Assembly (NCBI RefSeq): GCF_015477775.1
Contig: NZ_JADLQO010000008.1
Coordinates: 1 to 64,000 of the forward strand
Direction of reading: 5' to 3'
Length of the DNA stretch: 64,000 nt
Source: Nocardia abscessus
GTDB lineage: Bacteria; Actinomycetota; Actinomycetes; Mycobacteriales; Mycobacteriaceae
A program made the position numbers and the translations under genes. Each line of letters starts with the position of its first letter. Position 1 is the stretch's first letter. The notes under the pieces are model-generated. The model worked only from the letters and a program-made list of their open reading frames with translations, did not search any database and had not been told where the DNA came from. Below, in pieces: positions 39,401 to 47,358 of this stretch.

Positions 39401-41366
39401 CGAAATGGAAATCGACACCCAGACCCAGGACTTCACTGTGGTGGGTGTCGGTGACATGAGTGGTGACGTGTTCGGTAACGGCATGTTGCTGTCGGAGCAC
39501 ATCCGCTTGGTGGCCGCTTTCGACCACCGCCACATCTTCCTCGACCCGATCCCCGACACCGCCCGCTCCTACCGGGAGCGGCAGCGGATGTTCGCGTTGC
39601 CGAGGTCGTCGTGGGCGGACTACGACAAGTCGCTGATCAGCTCCGGCGGCGGTATCTACGACCGTTCCGCGAAGGCGATCCCGGTGACCCCGGAGGTGCG
39701 CGCGGCACTCGACCTTCCCGCGAGCGTGACCACGTTGTCCCCGCCGGAAATGATCAAAGCCATTCTCCTGGCCCCCGTGGATCTGCTGTGGAACGGCGGC
39801 ATCGGCACCTACATCAAGGCCAGCGGCGAGACCAACGCCGACGTGGGCGACAAGTCCAACGACGCGGTGCGGGTGAACGCCGACCAGCTGCGGGTGAAGG
39901 TGATCGGTGAAGGCGGCAACTTGGGCGCTACGGCGCTGGGGCGGATCGAGTTCTGCCGCAACGGCGGACGCATGAACACCGACGCGCTGGACAACTCGGC
40001 GGGTGTGGACTGCTCCGACCACGAGGTCAACATCAAGATCCTGCTCGACGCCGTGGTCTCCAGCGGCGAGCTCGCCGTCGCGGAGCGCAATCCGCTGCTG
40101 GCCTCGATGACCGACGAGGTCTCCGAACTCGTGCTGCGGGACAACATCTCGCAGAACTTCCGGCTGGGGATGTCTCGGGCCGACGCGGCGGGCATGTCCG
40201 GCGTGCACGGCAGGCTGATCAACGACCTCGAACAGCGCCGCGGTCTGGACCGCGAGCTGGAGGCTTTGCCCACCGAGGCGGAGCTGGCCCGCCGCGCGGC
40301 CGAAGGGACCGGCCTCACCTCGCCCGAGCTGGCGAATCTCATGGCGCACGTGAAGCTGTCGCTCAAGGCCGACCTGCTCGCCGGCGACCTGCTCGACAGC
40401 GCGGCGTTCGCCTCGGTGCTGCCGGCCTACTTCCCGGCGCCGCTGCGCGAACGGTTCGCCGCGGCGATCGGCAGGCACCCGCTGCGGCGCGAGATCGTGG
40501 CCACCGTCGTGGTCAACGATATGGTCGACTACGGGGGGATCACCTACGCCTTCCGGCTCGCGGAAGAGGCGGGGGCGACGACCGACGACGCGGTGCGCGC
40601 GTACAAGGCGGCGGTGGAGATCTTCGATCTGCACTCCCTGTGGGAGCGGATCAGGCAGACGCCGATGTCCACGGCGGCGCGCAACGAACTGGAGCTGGAA
40701 ACCAAGCGCACCCTCGACCGGGCGTCCCGCTGGCTGCTGTCCAACCGGCCGCAGCCGATCGCGATCGGCGCGGACATCGCCCGGTACCGCGAGGGCGTGC
40801 GCGCCCTGGCCGGCCAGGTGCCCGCCTGGCTGACCGGCGAGCTCACCGACGATCTCGCCGAGCGTTCGCGGCGGTCGATCTCTCGTGGCGCGCCGCGGGA
40901 GCTGGCCGAGGAGGCGTTCGGGCTGATCCACCTGTTCCCGCTGCTGGACGTGCTCGATCTGGCCGACATCGCCGAGCGCGACGCGGCGGAGGTCGCGGTG
41001 CTGTACTACGCGCTCAACGAGCACTTCCAGATCGAACGGCTGCTGAACGCGGTGAGCAAGCTGGAGCGTGGTGGGCGCTGGCGGGCGCTGGCGCGCCTCG
41101 CGGTCCGCGAGGATCTCTACGATTCGCTGCGGTCGCTGACCCTCGACGTGCTCACCGCGACCGAACCGCAGGACAGCACCGCCGAGAAGATCGCGTACTG
41201 GGAGTCGACCAACCGGTCGCGGCTGGCCCGTGCCGGTGCGTCGCTGGCGCAGATCTTCGCCGCCGAAACGCACGACCTCGCCGCGCTCTCGGTGGCGGCG
41301 CGGCAGGTCCGCGGCATGGTGACCGGCAGTGAGTCGACGGCCGTGTCACCAACGGTCGCGGGCTGA
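36423..41366 (+). CDS. gdh: NAD-specific glutamate dehydrogenase, giant 180-kDa class
   Basis: 1647 residues from ATG 36423. A start at 36342 would put the promoter palindrome inside the coding region. The N-terminal 700 residues are the large regulatory part of the L-180 class. The catalytic centre is in residues about 800-1200: [45 protein letters not shown] with the substrate Lys, [25 protein letters not shown], and [15 protein letters not shown]. It oxidises glutamate to 2-oxoglutarate with NAD+. In M. tuberculosis this enzyme is inhibited by GarA, whose state is set by PknG; pknG lies 3 kb downstream here. GarA itself is not in the window. Confidence 0.95.
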   Translation: [1647 protein letters not shown]

Positions 41367-41376
41367 TCGACCGCAC

Positions 41377-41419
41377 GATGCCCGGAGGCAGGCGCGCTCG
41401 GCGTCAGCCTCCGGGCATC
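41377..41419. terminator. Bidirectional terminator between gdh and the SPFH gene
   Basis: A perfect 13-bp stem GATGCCCGGAGGC / GCCTCCGGGCATC with a 17-base loop, between convergent genes. The right arm codes for the last residues of the minus-strand gene. No T tract is present, as is common in this kind of genome. Confidence 0.6.
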
Positions 41420-42465
41420 GGCGTTCCGCAGTCGCCGCAGAACTTGGCGTTGGGACTCGATTCCGCGCCGCAGCTCGGGCAGTGCCGCGGCTGCGGCGTG
41501 AGACGCGCTCCGCAGTTCATGCAGAACTTCGCGCCCGCCGGATTGGCGGCCTGGCAAGCGGCGCAAGCCGTCTGGCCGGTTTCCGCTGCGGTGGCAGGCG
41601 GCGGCGCGGGGGAGGGGCCGCCGACGTGCTGGCCGATGGCATTCAAACTCAGTGCCGCACCGAGAAACCCGCCTTCGGCGCCGTGGTGGTGACCGTGCGC
41701 GAAACCTTGGCTCGCACCGAGCGCTAGCTCGCCCGCGGCGTAGCGTTGGAAATCTCCGGTGAGCCGGATGTACTTGACGTCTTTGGCAAGCCGCTTCAGC
41801 CGGTCGGCGTCTTCCGGCGCCAGACTGATGTCGAAGTTGCCCAGCCGCGGGATCCGCAGCCCGTATTCGTACAGAGCGGTGTTGGTCTGGCGCAGGACCG
41901 CGCTCTCGATCGGCTGCAACTGCGCCGAGAGGCCGAGCACCTGCCAGTCGCCGCGCGAGATACCTTGCGTAACGGCAATTTTCATCGACTTGAGGAGCAG
42001 GTCGGCGCACCAGCTCTGTACGCGGTCCTGATCGGTGAGATCCGCGGTGCCCGCCAGCGCGGTGATCAGCTCGGCCGGATCGCGGACGGTGAGCGCGAAC
42101 TCGCCGAAGACCCGCAGCGTCACAACCTGCTCGCTGACCGGGTCGAGGATGTCGGCCAGGCGCCCGCCGAAGCGGATCCCGGGAAACTCTCTCGTGGAGA
42201 CGAAATACAGTTCGGCCCGGTAGTAGTTGCCGCCGGTGACGGTGTCGACGAGCGCGCCGAGCACCGGCAGCTCGTCGGCGTCGATGCGGTGGCGTCCCGG
42301 GCCCATGGCGCCGACCACTTGCCCGGACTTGACGAAGAGGGCGAGCTGATCCGCGTTGACCATCGCGCGGGTGTAGCGGCGGATGTTGACATCCGGCCAC
42401 TTGTAGACCAGCTGATTCTTGCGGTCCTCCGGGACCGCGACGAACTCCCGCTCGAACCAGGCCAT
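41404..42465 (-). CDS. SPFH/band-7 domain protein with C-terminal double zinc ribbon
   Basis: 353 residues with the start placed at ATG 42465 (GAGGGAG upstream); the longer frame to a TTG at 42525 would cover the promoter at 42497-42525. Residues 1-230 are an SPFH-like domain (MAWFEREFVAVPEDRKNQLVYKWPD in outline; DQLALFVKSGQVVGAMGPGRH; FGEFALTVRDPAELITAL). Residues 240-290 contain a His-rich patch (HGHHHG). The end has two zinc ribbons, CAACQAANPAGAKFCMNC and CPSCGAESSPNAKFCGDC. Proteins of this build (virion-core or YdjI-like) associate with membrane stress or envelope. Its precise role is unknown. Confidence 0.8.
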   Translation of the reverse strand: MAWFEREFVAVPEDRKNQLVYKWPDVNIRRYTRAMVNADQLALFVKSGQVVGAMGPGRHRIDADELPVLGALVDTVTGGNYYRAELYFVSTREFPGIRFGGRLADILDPVSEQVVTLRVFGEFALTVRDPAELITALAGTADLTDQDRVQSWCADLLLKSMKIAVTQGISRGDWQVLGLSAQLQPIESAVLRQTNTALYEYGLRIPRLGNFDISLAPEDADRLKRLAKDVKYIRLTGDFQRYAAGELALGASQGFAHGHHHGAEGGFLGAALSLNAIGQHVGGPSPAPPPATAAETGQTACAACQAANPAGAKFCMNCGARLTPQPRHCPSCGAESSPNAKFCGDCGTPMPGG

Positions 42466-42496
42466 CCTGCGCTCCCTCATCCGGTTTATCACATCG

Positions 42497-42525
42497 AGCG
42501 TACCGATAACCGGTGGTACGTTCAA
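42497..42525 (-). promoter_or_regulatory. Second-palindrome promoter for the SPFH gene
   Basis: On the minus strand: TTGAAC (42525-42520), 17 bases, TACGCT (42502-42497). The palindrome GTACCG-ATAACCGG-TGGTAC covers 42500-42519. The start codon is 32 bases further on. Confidence 0.72.
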
Positions 42526-42609
42526 CGAATCACTGCGGGATCGCCGCTGCTCGGGCGCCCTTTTGTCAAAATCTTTGATGTCCAGCGTGTTACAAGGTGC
42601 GAATCGCTA

Positions 42610-42638
42610 TTGAACGTGCCGCTATCTAACGGTACATT
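42610..42638 (+). promoter_or_regulatory. Second-palindrome promoter for the permease gene
   Basis: TTGAAC (42610-42615), 17 bases, TACATT (42633-42638). The palindrome GTGCCG-CTATCTAA-CGGTAC covers 42616-42635 and is the best match to the consensus. The start codon is at 42679. Confidence 0.75.
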
Positions 42639-42678
42639 GAGCGAAGTTATGATCGCCGTCACCTGAAAGGCCATCGAC

Positions 42679-44223
42679 ATGACCACAGTTCGACCACCCG
42701 CGGACGCGCCCGCGCAGGCTGCCGCGCTCGAAGACGAGGACTCGGGCTACCACAAGTCGCTGCGCCCGCGTCAGCTGCAGATGATCGCGATCGGTGGTGC
42801 GATCGGCACCGGGTTGTTCCTCGGTGCGGGTGGCCGGCTGGCCAGTGCGGGACCTGGGCTCTTCCTCGTGTACGCCATCTGCGGCGTGTTCGTGTTCTTC
42901 ATCCTGCGGGCGCTCGGTGAGCTGGTGCTGCATCGCCCCTCCTCGGGATCGTTCGTCTCCTACGCCCGCGAGTTCTACGGCGAGAAGCTGGCATTCGCCG
43001 TAGGGTGGATGTACTTCTTCCACTGGTGCATGACCGGGATCGTAGACATCACCGCCATCGCGACATATGTCCATTACTGGGGAGCGTTCGAGGCGATACC
43101 ACAGTGGCTGATCGCCCTGGTCTCCCTGGCCGTCGTGGTGAGCATCAACCTCGTCTCGGTCAAGTGGTTCGGTGAACTCGAGTTCTGGGCCGCGCTGATC
43201 AAGGTGATCGCGCTGGTCACCTTCCTGATCATCGGCACGGTGTTCCTCGCGGGCCGCTTCAAGGTCGACGGGCAGGTCACCGGCCCCAGTGTCATCTCGG
43301 ACAACGGCGGGCTGTTCCCGTCCGGACTCCTTCCACTGGTCCTGGTCACCACCGGCGTCGTATTCGCCTACGCCGCCGTGGAGCTGGTCGGCACCGCGGC
43401 CGGTGAGGCGGAGAACCCGGAGAAGATCATGCCGCGTGCGATCAACTCCGTGATCGCCCGGATCGCGCTGTTCTACGTGGGTTCGCTGGTCCTGCTCGCG
43501 CTGCTGCTGCCCTACACCGCGTTCAAGAACGGTGAGAGCCCCTTCGTCACCTTCTTCTCGCGCCTCGGTGTGGACGGCGCCGGTTCGGTGATGAACCTCG
43601 TGGTGCTGACCGCGGCGTTCTCCAGCCTGAACGCGGGCCTCTACTCGACCGGCCGCATCCTGCGCTCGATGTCGATGAACGGCAGCGCGCCCACCATCGC
43701 GGCGCGGATGTCCGGCGGCGGCGTGCCCTACGTCGGCATCCTGGCCACCGGTGCGGTCGCGCTGATCGGCGTGGGCCTGAACGCGGTGGTGCCGGAGCAG
43801 GCCTTCGAGATCGTGCTGAACATGTCCGCGCTGGGCACCATCTTCGCGTGGACCGCGATCGTGGTCTGCCAACTCCAGCTGTGGCGCTGGTCGCGCACCG
43901 GCCGCGTGGAACGGCCGTCGTTCCGGCTGATCGGCGCTCCGTACACGAGCTTCGCCACGCTGGTGTTCCTGGCGACCGTGGTCGTGCTGATGGCGTTCAG
44001 CGACGACCACGTGCAGCGCGGTGCGGTGATCGCGATGATCGTCATCATGGTTCCCGCGCTCGTGGGCGGCTGGTTCCTCGCCCGCAAGCGAGTGCTGCAG
44101 ATCGCGGAGATCCGCCAGGGCATCACCGGCCAGTTCCCGGTCCTGGCCGAGCGGCCCCAGCGCCGCGCGACGGGCGGCGACAACACCGTCGTGATCCTCG
44201 ACAAGCCCGACGACGAAGAGTGA
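42679..44223 (+). CDS. ansP: AnsP-type amino acid permease (APC family), probably asparagine
   Basis: 514 residues, ATG with GAAAGG upstream. Twelve membrane helices of the amino acid-polyamine-organocation family. The opening YHKSLRPRQLQMIAIGGAIGTGLFLGAGG, the run HRPSSGSFVSYAREFYGEK, VKWFGELEFWAALIKVIALV and AAGEAENPEKIMPRAINSV closely follow mycobacterial AnsP proteins (L-asparagine permeases). Related GabP/CycA-type substrates cannot be excluded from sequence. With glutamate dehydrogenase close by under the same kind of promoter, import and degradation of amino acids as nitrogen and carbon source is a reasonable inference. Confidence 0.88.
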   Translation: MTTVRPPADAPAQAAALEDEDSGYHKSLRPRQLQMIAIGGAIGTGLFLGAGGRLASAGPGLFLVYAICGVFVFFILRALGELVLHRPSSGSFVSYAREFYGEKLAFAVGWMYFFHWCMTGIVDITAIATYVHYWGAFEAIPQWLIALVSLAVVVSINLVSVKWFGELEFWAALIKVIALVTFLIIGTVFLAGRFKVDGQVTGPSVISDNGGLFPSGLLPLVLVTTGVVFAYAAVELVGTAAGEAENPEKIMPRAINSVIARIALFYVGSLVLLALLLPYTAFKNGESPFVTFFSRLGVDGAGSVMNLVVLTAAFSSLNAGLYSTGRILRSMSMNGSAPTIAARMSGGGVPYVGILATGAVALIGVGLNAVVPEQAFEIVLNMSALGTIFAWTAIVVCQLQLWRWSRTGRVERPSFRLIGAPYTSFATLVFLATVVVLMAFSDDHVQRGAVIAMIVIMVPALVGGWFLARKRVLQIAEIRQGITGQFPVLAERPQRRATGGDNTVVILDKPDDEE

Positions 44224-44229
44224 AGCAGT

Positions 44230-44260
44230 ATCCGCCCCGGGCCGTGCGCCCGGGGCGGAT
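44230..44260 (+). terminator. Terminator after the permease gene
   Basis: A perfect 13-bp stem ATCCGCCCCGGGC / GCCCGGGGCGGAT with loop CGTGC begins 7 bases after the permease stop. CTATT follows. Confidence 0.75.
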
Positions 44261-44263
44261 CTA

Positions 44264-44279
44264 TTCCCAATGTCGGGAA
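44264..44279 (+). promoter_or_regulatory. ESX palindrome site 9: TTCCC-AATGTC-GGGAA before pknG
   Basis: Perfect arms extended by an A on the left, 73 bases before pknG and right after the permease terminator, so it can only serve pknG. The hexamer at the standard distance (CTCGCG) is poor; AATACT nearby may serve as -10. Confidence 0.6.
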
Positions 44280-44352
44280 CAATACTCGCGCGCATCGACA
44301 GGCGGCGGACCAGAATGAAACCGCGATTCAACGGCGGGTCTGAGAGGTTCGT

Positions 44353-46824
44353 ATGCCGGAGCACCCCAGCGCATCCGACCGTCCACTTGCGCATCCATGG
44401 GCGAATCGGCGAATGCGCGGCACGGACGTGCCTCGGCGAACTTCCCACCCCTGGGCAACTCGGCACCTGCTCAAAACCGAGGTGCCCCCGCGACTACCCA
44501 ATCCGTGGTCGACACCGCAGTACGTCGAGAAGCAACGTGCCGTGGCCGTCGACTCGGCTGCGAGCGACGTCGAACCGGCGACCGGCCCGGACCTCGCCGG
44601 TGAGCACACCATCGGCACCGCCGAGCTGCTGCTCGGCCAACTCGAGTCCGAACCCGGTTCCGGGCGCAGCGCGCGCTCGCGGCCGAGCGTGCGAAGACTG
44701 GGCGGTGGTCTGGTGTCCATGCCCAAGGTGAGCCCGCTCGATCCGCGCACCGCGGTCATGCAGAACCCGGAAGTGCCCGAGCACAAACGGTTCTGCTGGA
44801 AATGTCAGCAGCCGGTCGGCCGCACCACCGACGCGGGGCCCGGCGCCGTGGAGGGCGAGTGCGGCCGATGCGCCTCGCCGTTCAACTTCCGGCCCTCGCT
44901 CCAGCCGGGGGAGATGGTCGCCGACCAGTACGAAGTCCAGGGCTGTCTGGCCCACGGCGGGCTCGGATGGATCTACCTCGCGGTCGACCGCAATGTGAGC
45001 GACCGCTGGGTGGTGCTGAAAGGGTTGCAGAACCCGCTGGACTTCGAGGCGCACGTGGTCGCCCTCGCCGAACGCCAATTCCTCTCCGAGGTGGCCTATC
45101 CCGGCATCGTCAAGATCCACAACTTCGTCAAGCACCGTTCCGGGCGCGACGTGGCCGACGGCTACATCGTCATGGAGTACGTCGGTGGACGCTCGCTGAA
45201 GAAGATGCTGGATCTGCGTGCACCGGACCGCATTCCGGTCTCCGAGGCGATCGCCTTCATGATGGAGATCCTGCCCGCGCTGGACTATCTGCACTCGTTC
45301 GGCCTGGCCTACAACGACCTCAAGCCCGACAACATCATGGTCAGCGAGGACGAGGTCAAGCTGATCGACCTCGGCGCGGTCGCCGCCATGGAGTCCTACG
45401 GCAGCATCTACGGCACTCCGGGTTTCCAAGCGCCCGAGATCACCGAGACCGGCCCGACGGTCGCTTCGGACATCTACACCGTCGGACGGACGCTGGCCGC
45501 CTTGGTGCTGGACATGCCCAAGAACGCCAACGGGCACCAGTTGCCCGGCATCCCCTCGCCGGAGGACCAGCCACTGCTGCGGGACTATCCGGCGTTGCAC
45601 CGGCTGCTGCGCCGCGCGACCGATCCGGATCCGCGGCGCCGCTTCCCGACCGCCTACGCGATGTACGGCCAGCTCGCCGGCGTCCTGCGCATGGTGCTCG
45701 CCTACGACACCGGTAAGGAACATCCGCAGTCGTCGCTCGAGTTCGGCGCCATGCGCGGCGATTTCGGCATCGAGACCTTGATCGGGCAGACCGACGGCAT
45801 GACCGACGGACGGCATCGCCTGCCCGCCCTCGACGCGCCCAGCGTGGTGGCGGCCCTGCCGGTTCCGCTGATCGACAGCGAAGACCCGAGCGCCGACCTG
45901 CTCTCCACGCTGCTGCACGGCGATCCCAGGCACGCACTGGACGCGCTGCGCCGTACCGCCGACCGGATCGTCTCGGGGACGATCCCGGAGCCGGAGACGT
46001 TCGAGCTGGAGGGCACGCTGACCGCGGTGCGCGCGCACCTCGACCTTGGCGAAGTGGTCCCCGCCTGCGATCGGCTCGCCGATCTGCGGCCCGACTACGC
46101 GACGGACTGGCGCCTGGAGTGGTATTCCGCCGTCGCCGCGCTGCTGGACGGACAGTACGAGCGCGCCTACGAGTACTTCGATCTGGTGCACAGCATGCTG
46201 CCCGGCGAGATCGCCCCGGCGCTCGCCCTGGCGGCCACCGCGGAACTCACCCTCCAGCATCTCGGGGATGGCGCGGGCGACCACTGGAACCAGCTTGCCG
46301 AGGAGTACTACCGCACGGTCTGGCGGACCAACCACGGCATGGTGAGCGCGGCCTTCGGCTTGGCCCGCAGGCTCGCCGCCGACGGTGGGTTGCTGGAGGC
46401 CGTCGAGGTCCTGGATCAGGTGCCGGAGGCGTCGCGGTATCAGAGCGTGGCGCGGATGACCGGATGTCTGCTGCTGGTCTCACAACCGATTCCGGAGACC
46501 ACCGAAGCCGACCTGCTCGAGGCGGCGGCGCGACTGGACGCGGCGCCGGACGAACCGCGGGCGCTGCAACTGCAGGTCATCGTGGTGGGCGCGGCGCTGG
46601 AGTGGGTACGCGCGGGCGGTCAGGCGGCCGAGCCGGAGGCGACCCTGCTCGGCTTCCCGTTCACGACCATGGGTCTGCAGCGCGGGCTCGAGTCCAGCCT
46701 GCGGGCGCTCGCGCGGATCGCCCCCCCATCGTCTGCACCGCTACCGGCTGGTCGACCTGGCCAACTACGTGCGGCCGAAGTCGAGGTGGTGACCGGCTTC
46801 AGGTGGTGCGCGCGGTCAGCATGA
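44353..46824 (+). CDS. pknG: Serine/threonine protein kinase PknG, C-terminus frameshifted
   Basis: 823 residues as read; ATG with GAGAGG upstream. Residues 1-140 are a disordered N-terminus. A rubredoxin-like metal site follows (Cys148/Cys151 and Cys170/Cys173). The kinase domain has Lys223 in VVLKGL, YNDLKPDN with Asp322 and DLG, all PknG features. The C-terminal half is TPR helices. PknG phosphorylates GarA and thereby controls glutamate dehydrogenase and 2-oxoglutarate flux. At a run of seven C (46721-46727) the frame shifts: with one C less the chain would continue RYRLVDLANYVRPKSRW and stop at 46792, which is how the family ends. As written, the last 33 residues are unrelated and overlap the next gene. 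Confidence 0.93.
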   Translation: MPEHPSASDRPLAHPWANRRMRGTDVPRRTSHPWATRHLLKTEVPPRLPNPWSTPQYVEKQRAVAVDSAASDVEPATGPDLAGEHTIGTAELLLGQLESEPGSGRSARSRPSVRRLGGGLVSMPKVSPLDPRTAVMQNPEVPEHKRFCWKCQQPVGRTTDAGPGAVEGECGRCASPFNFRPSLQPGEMVADQYEVQGCLAHGGLGWIYLAVDRNVSDRWVVLKGLQNPLDFEAHVVALAERQFLSEVAYPGIVKIHNFVKHRSGRDVADGYIVMEYVGGRSLKKMLDLRAPDRIPVSEAIAFMMEILPALDYLHSFGLAYNDLKPDNIMVSEDEVKLIDLGAVAAMESYGSIYGTPGFQAPEITETGPTVASDIYTVGRTLAALVLDMPKNANGHQLPGIPSPEDQPLLRDYPALHRLLRRATDPDPRRRFPTAYAMYGQLAGVLRMVLAYDTGKEHPQSSLEFGAMRGDFGIETLIGQTDGMTDGRHRLPALDAPSVVAALPVPLIDSEDPSADLLSTLLHGDPRHALDALRRTADRIVSGTIPEPETFELEGTLTAVRAHLDLGEVVPACDRLADLRPDYATDWRLEWYSAVAALLDGQYERAYEYFDLVHSMLPGEIAPALALAATAELTLQHLGDGAGDHWNQLAEEYYRTVWRTNHGMVSAAFGLARRLAADGGLLEAVEVLDQVPEASRYQSVARMTGCLLLVSQPIPETTEADLLEAAARLDAAPDEPRALQLQVIVVGAALEWVRAGGQAAEPEATLLGFPFTTMGLQRGLESSLRALARIAPPSSAPLPAGRPGQLRAAEVEVVTGFRWCARSA

Positions 46825-47155
46825 AAAGCGCCGGCGCGGCCAGGATCACCAGCAGCCACAGCCAGTTGCCGGTGGTCACCGCGAGCACGACGGAGAAGAC
46901 GACCGCCGCGCCGGCCAGGACGACCAGACGGGGCAGGGGGTTGACCGGGATGACCTCGGGTGCGGGCGGGGTGCTGCCCGGGAGGTCGGCGAACAGCTCG
47001 GCCAGCTGACTCTTGCTGGTCGCGGCGGCGACGGCCGCGCTGAGTTCGTCGAACTCGGTCAGGGTCAGTCGGCCCGCGCCCAGGTGGTGGGTCAGCTCGC
47101 GCATCGCGCGCTCGCGGTCGGCGAGACTGGCCGGGGGGCCCGCGGATTCACCCAT
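46799..47155 (-). CDS. DUF1707 membrane protein
   Basis: 118 residues on the minus strand. Residues 10-60 are a DUF1707 domain (ASLADRERAMRELTHHLGAGRLTLTEFDELSAA in outline), a short helical domain common in actinobacterial envelope proteins. Two hydrophobic helices follow at about 76-94 and 97-113. The function is unknown. It converges on pknG and overlaps that frame by 26 bases only because of the pknG frameshift; the repaired pknG frame would stop 6 bases short of it. Confidence 0.8.
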   Translation of the reverse strand: MGESAGPPASLADRERAMRELTHHLGAGRLTLTEFDELSAAVAAATSKSQLAELFADLPGSTPPAPEVIPVNPLPRLVVLAGAAVVFSVVLAVTTGNWLWLLVILAAPALFMLTARTT

Positions 47156-47358
47156 GCGGGAAGGATAGGCGCAGCGCCGAAGCGGGGCATCGGGTGGATT
47201 TCCAGCGGCGGGAAGGGCCGCCGGCGAGCGCGCCTCGCAGGACGGATCGCCCCCGCCCCGACGATGTTAGCCAATTTGTTGCCAGAGACCGGTCGGTCGC
47301 CCGGACAATGGCCGTGCACCGGCGGTCGCCCCGTGTTGCGATGTGGTTTCCTTGAGGT

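Larger units (their letters stand above)
42466..42678. other. Divergent promoter region with two copies of the second palindrome
   Basis: A 213-base region between divergent genes. Palindrome copies at 42500-42519 (reads minus) and 42616-42635 (reads plus) lie about 100 bases apart in mirror arrangement, each with its own -35 and -10. Confidence 0.7.
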
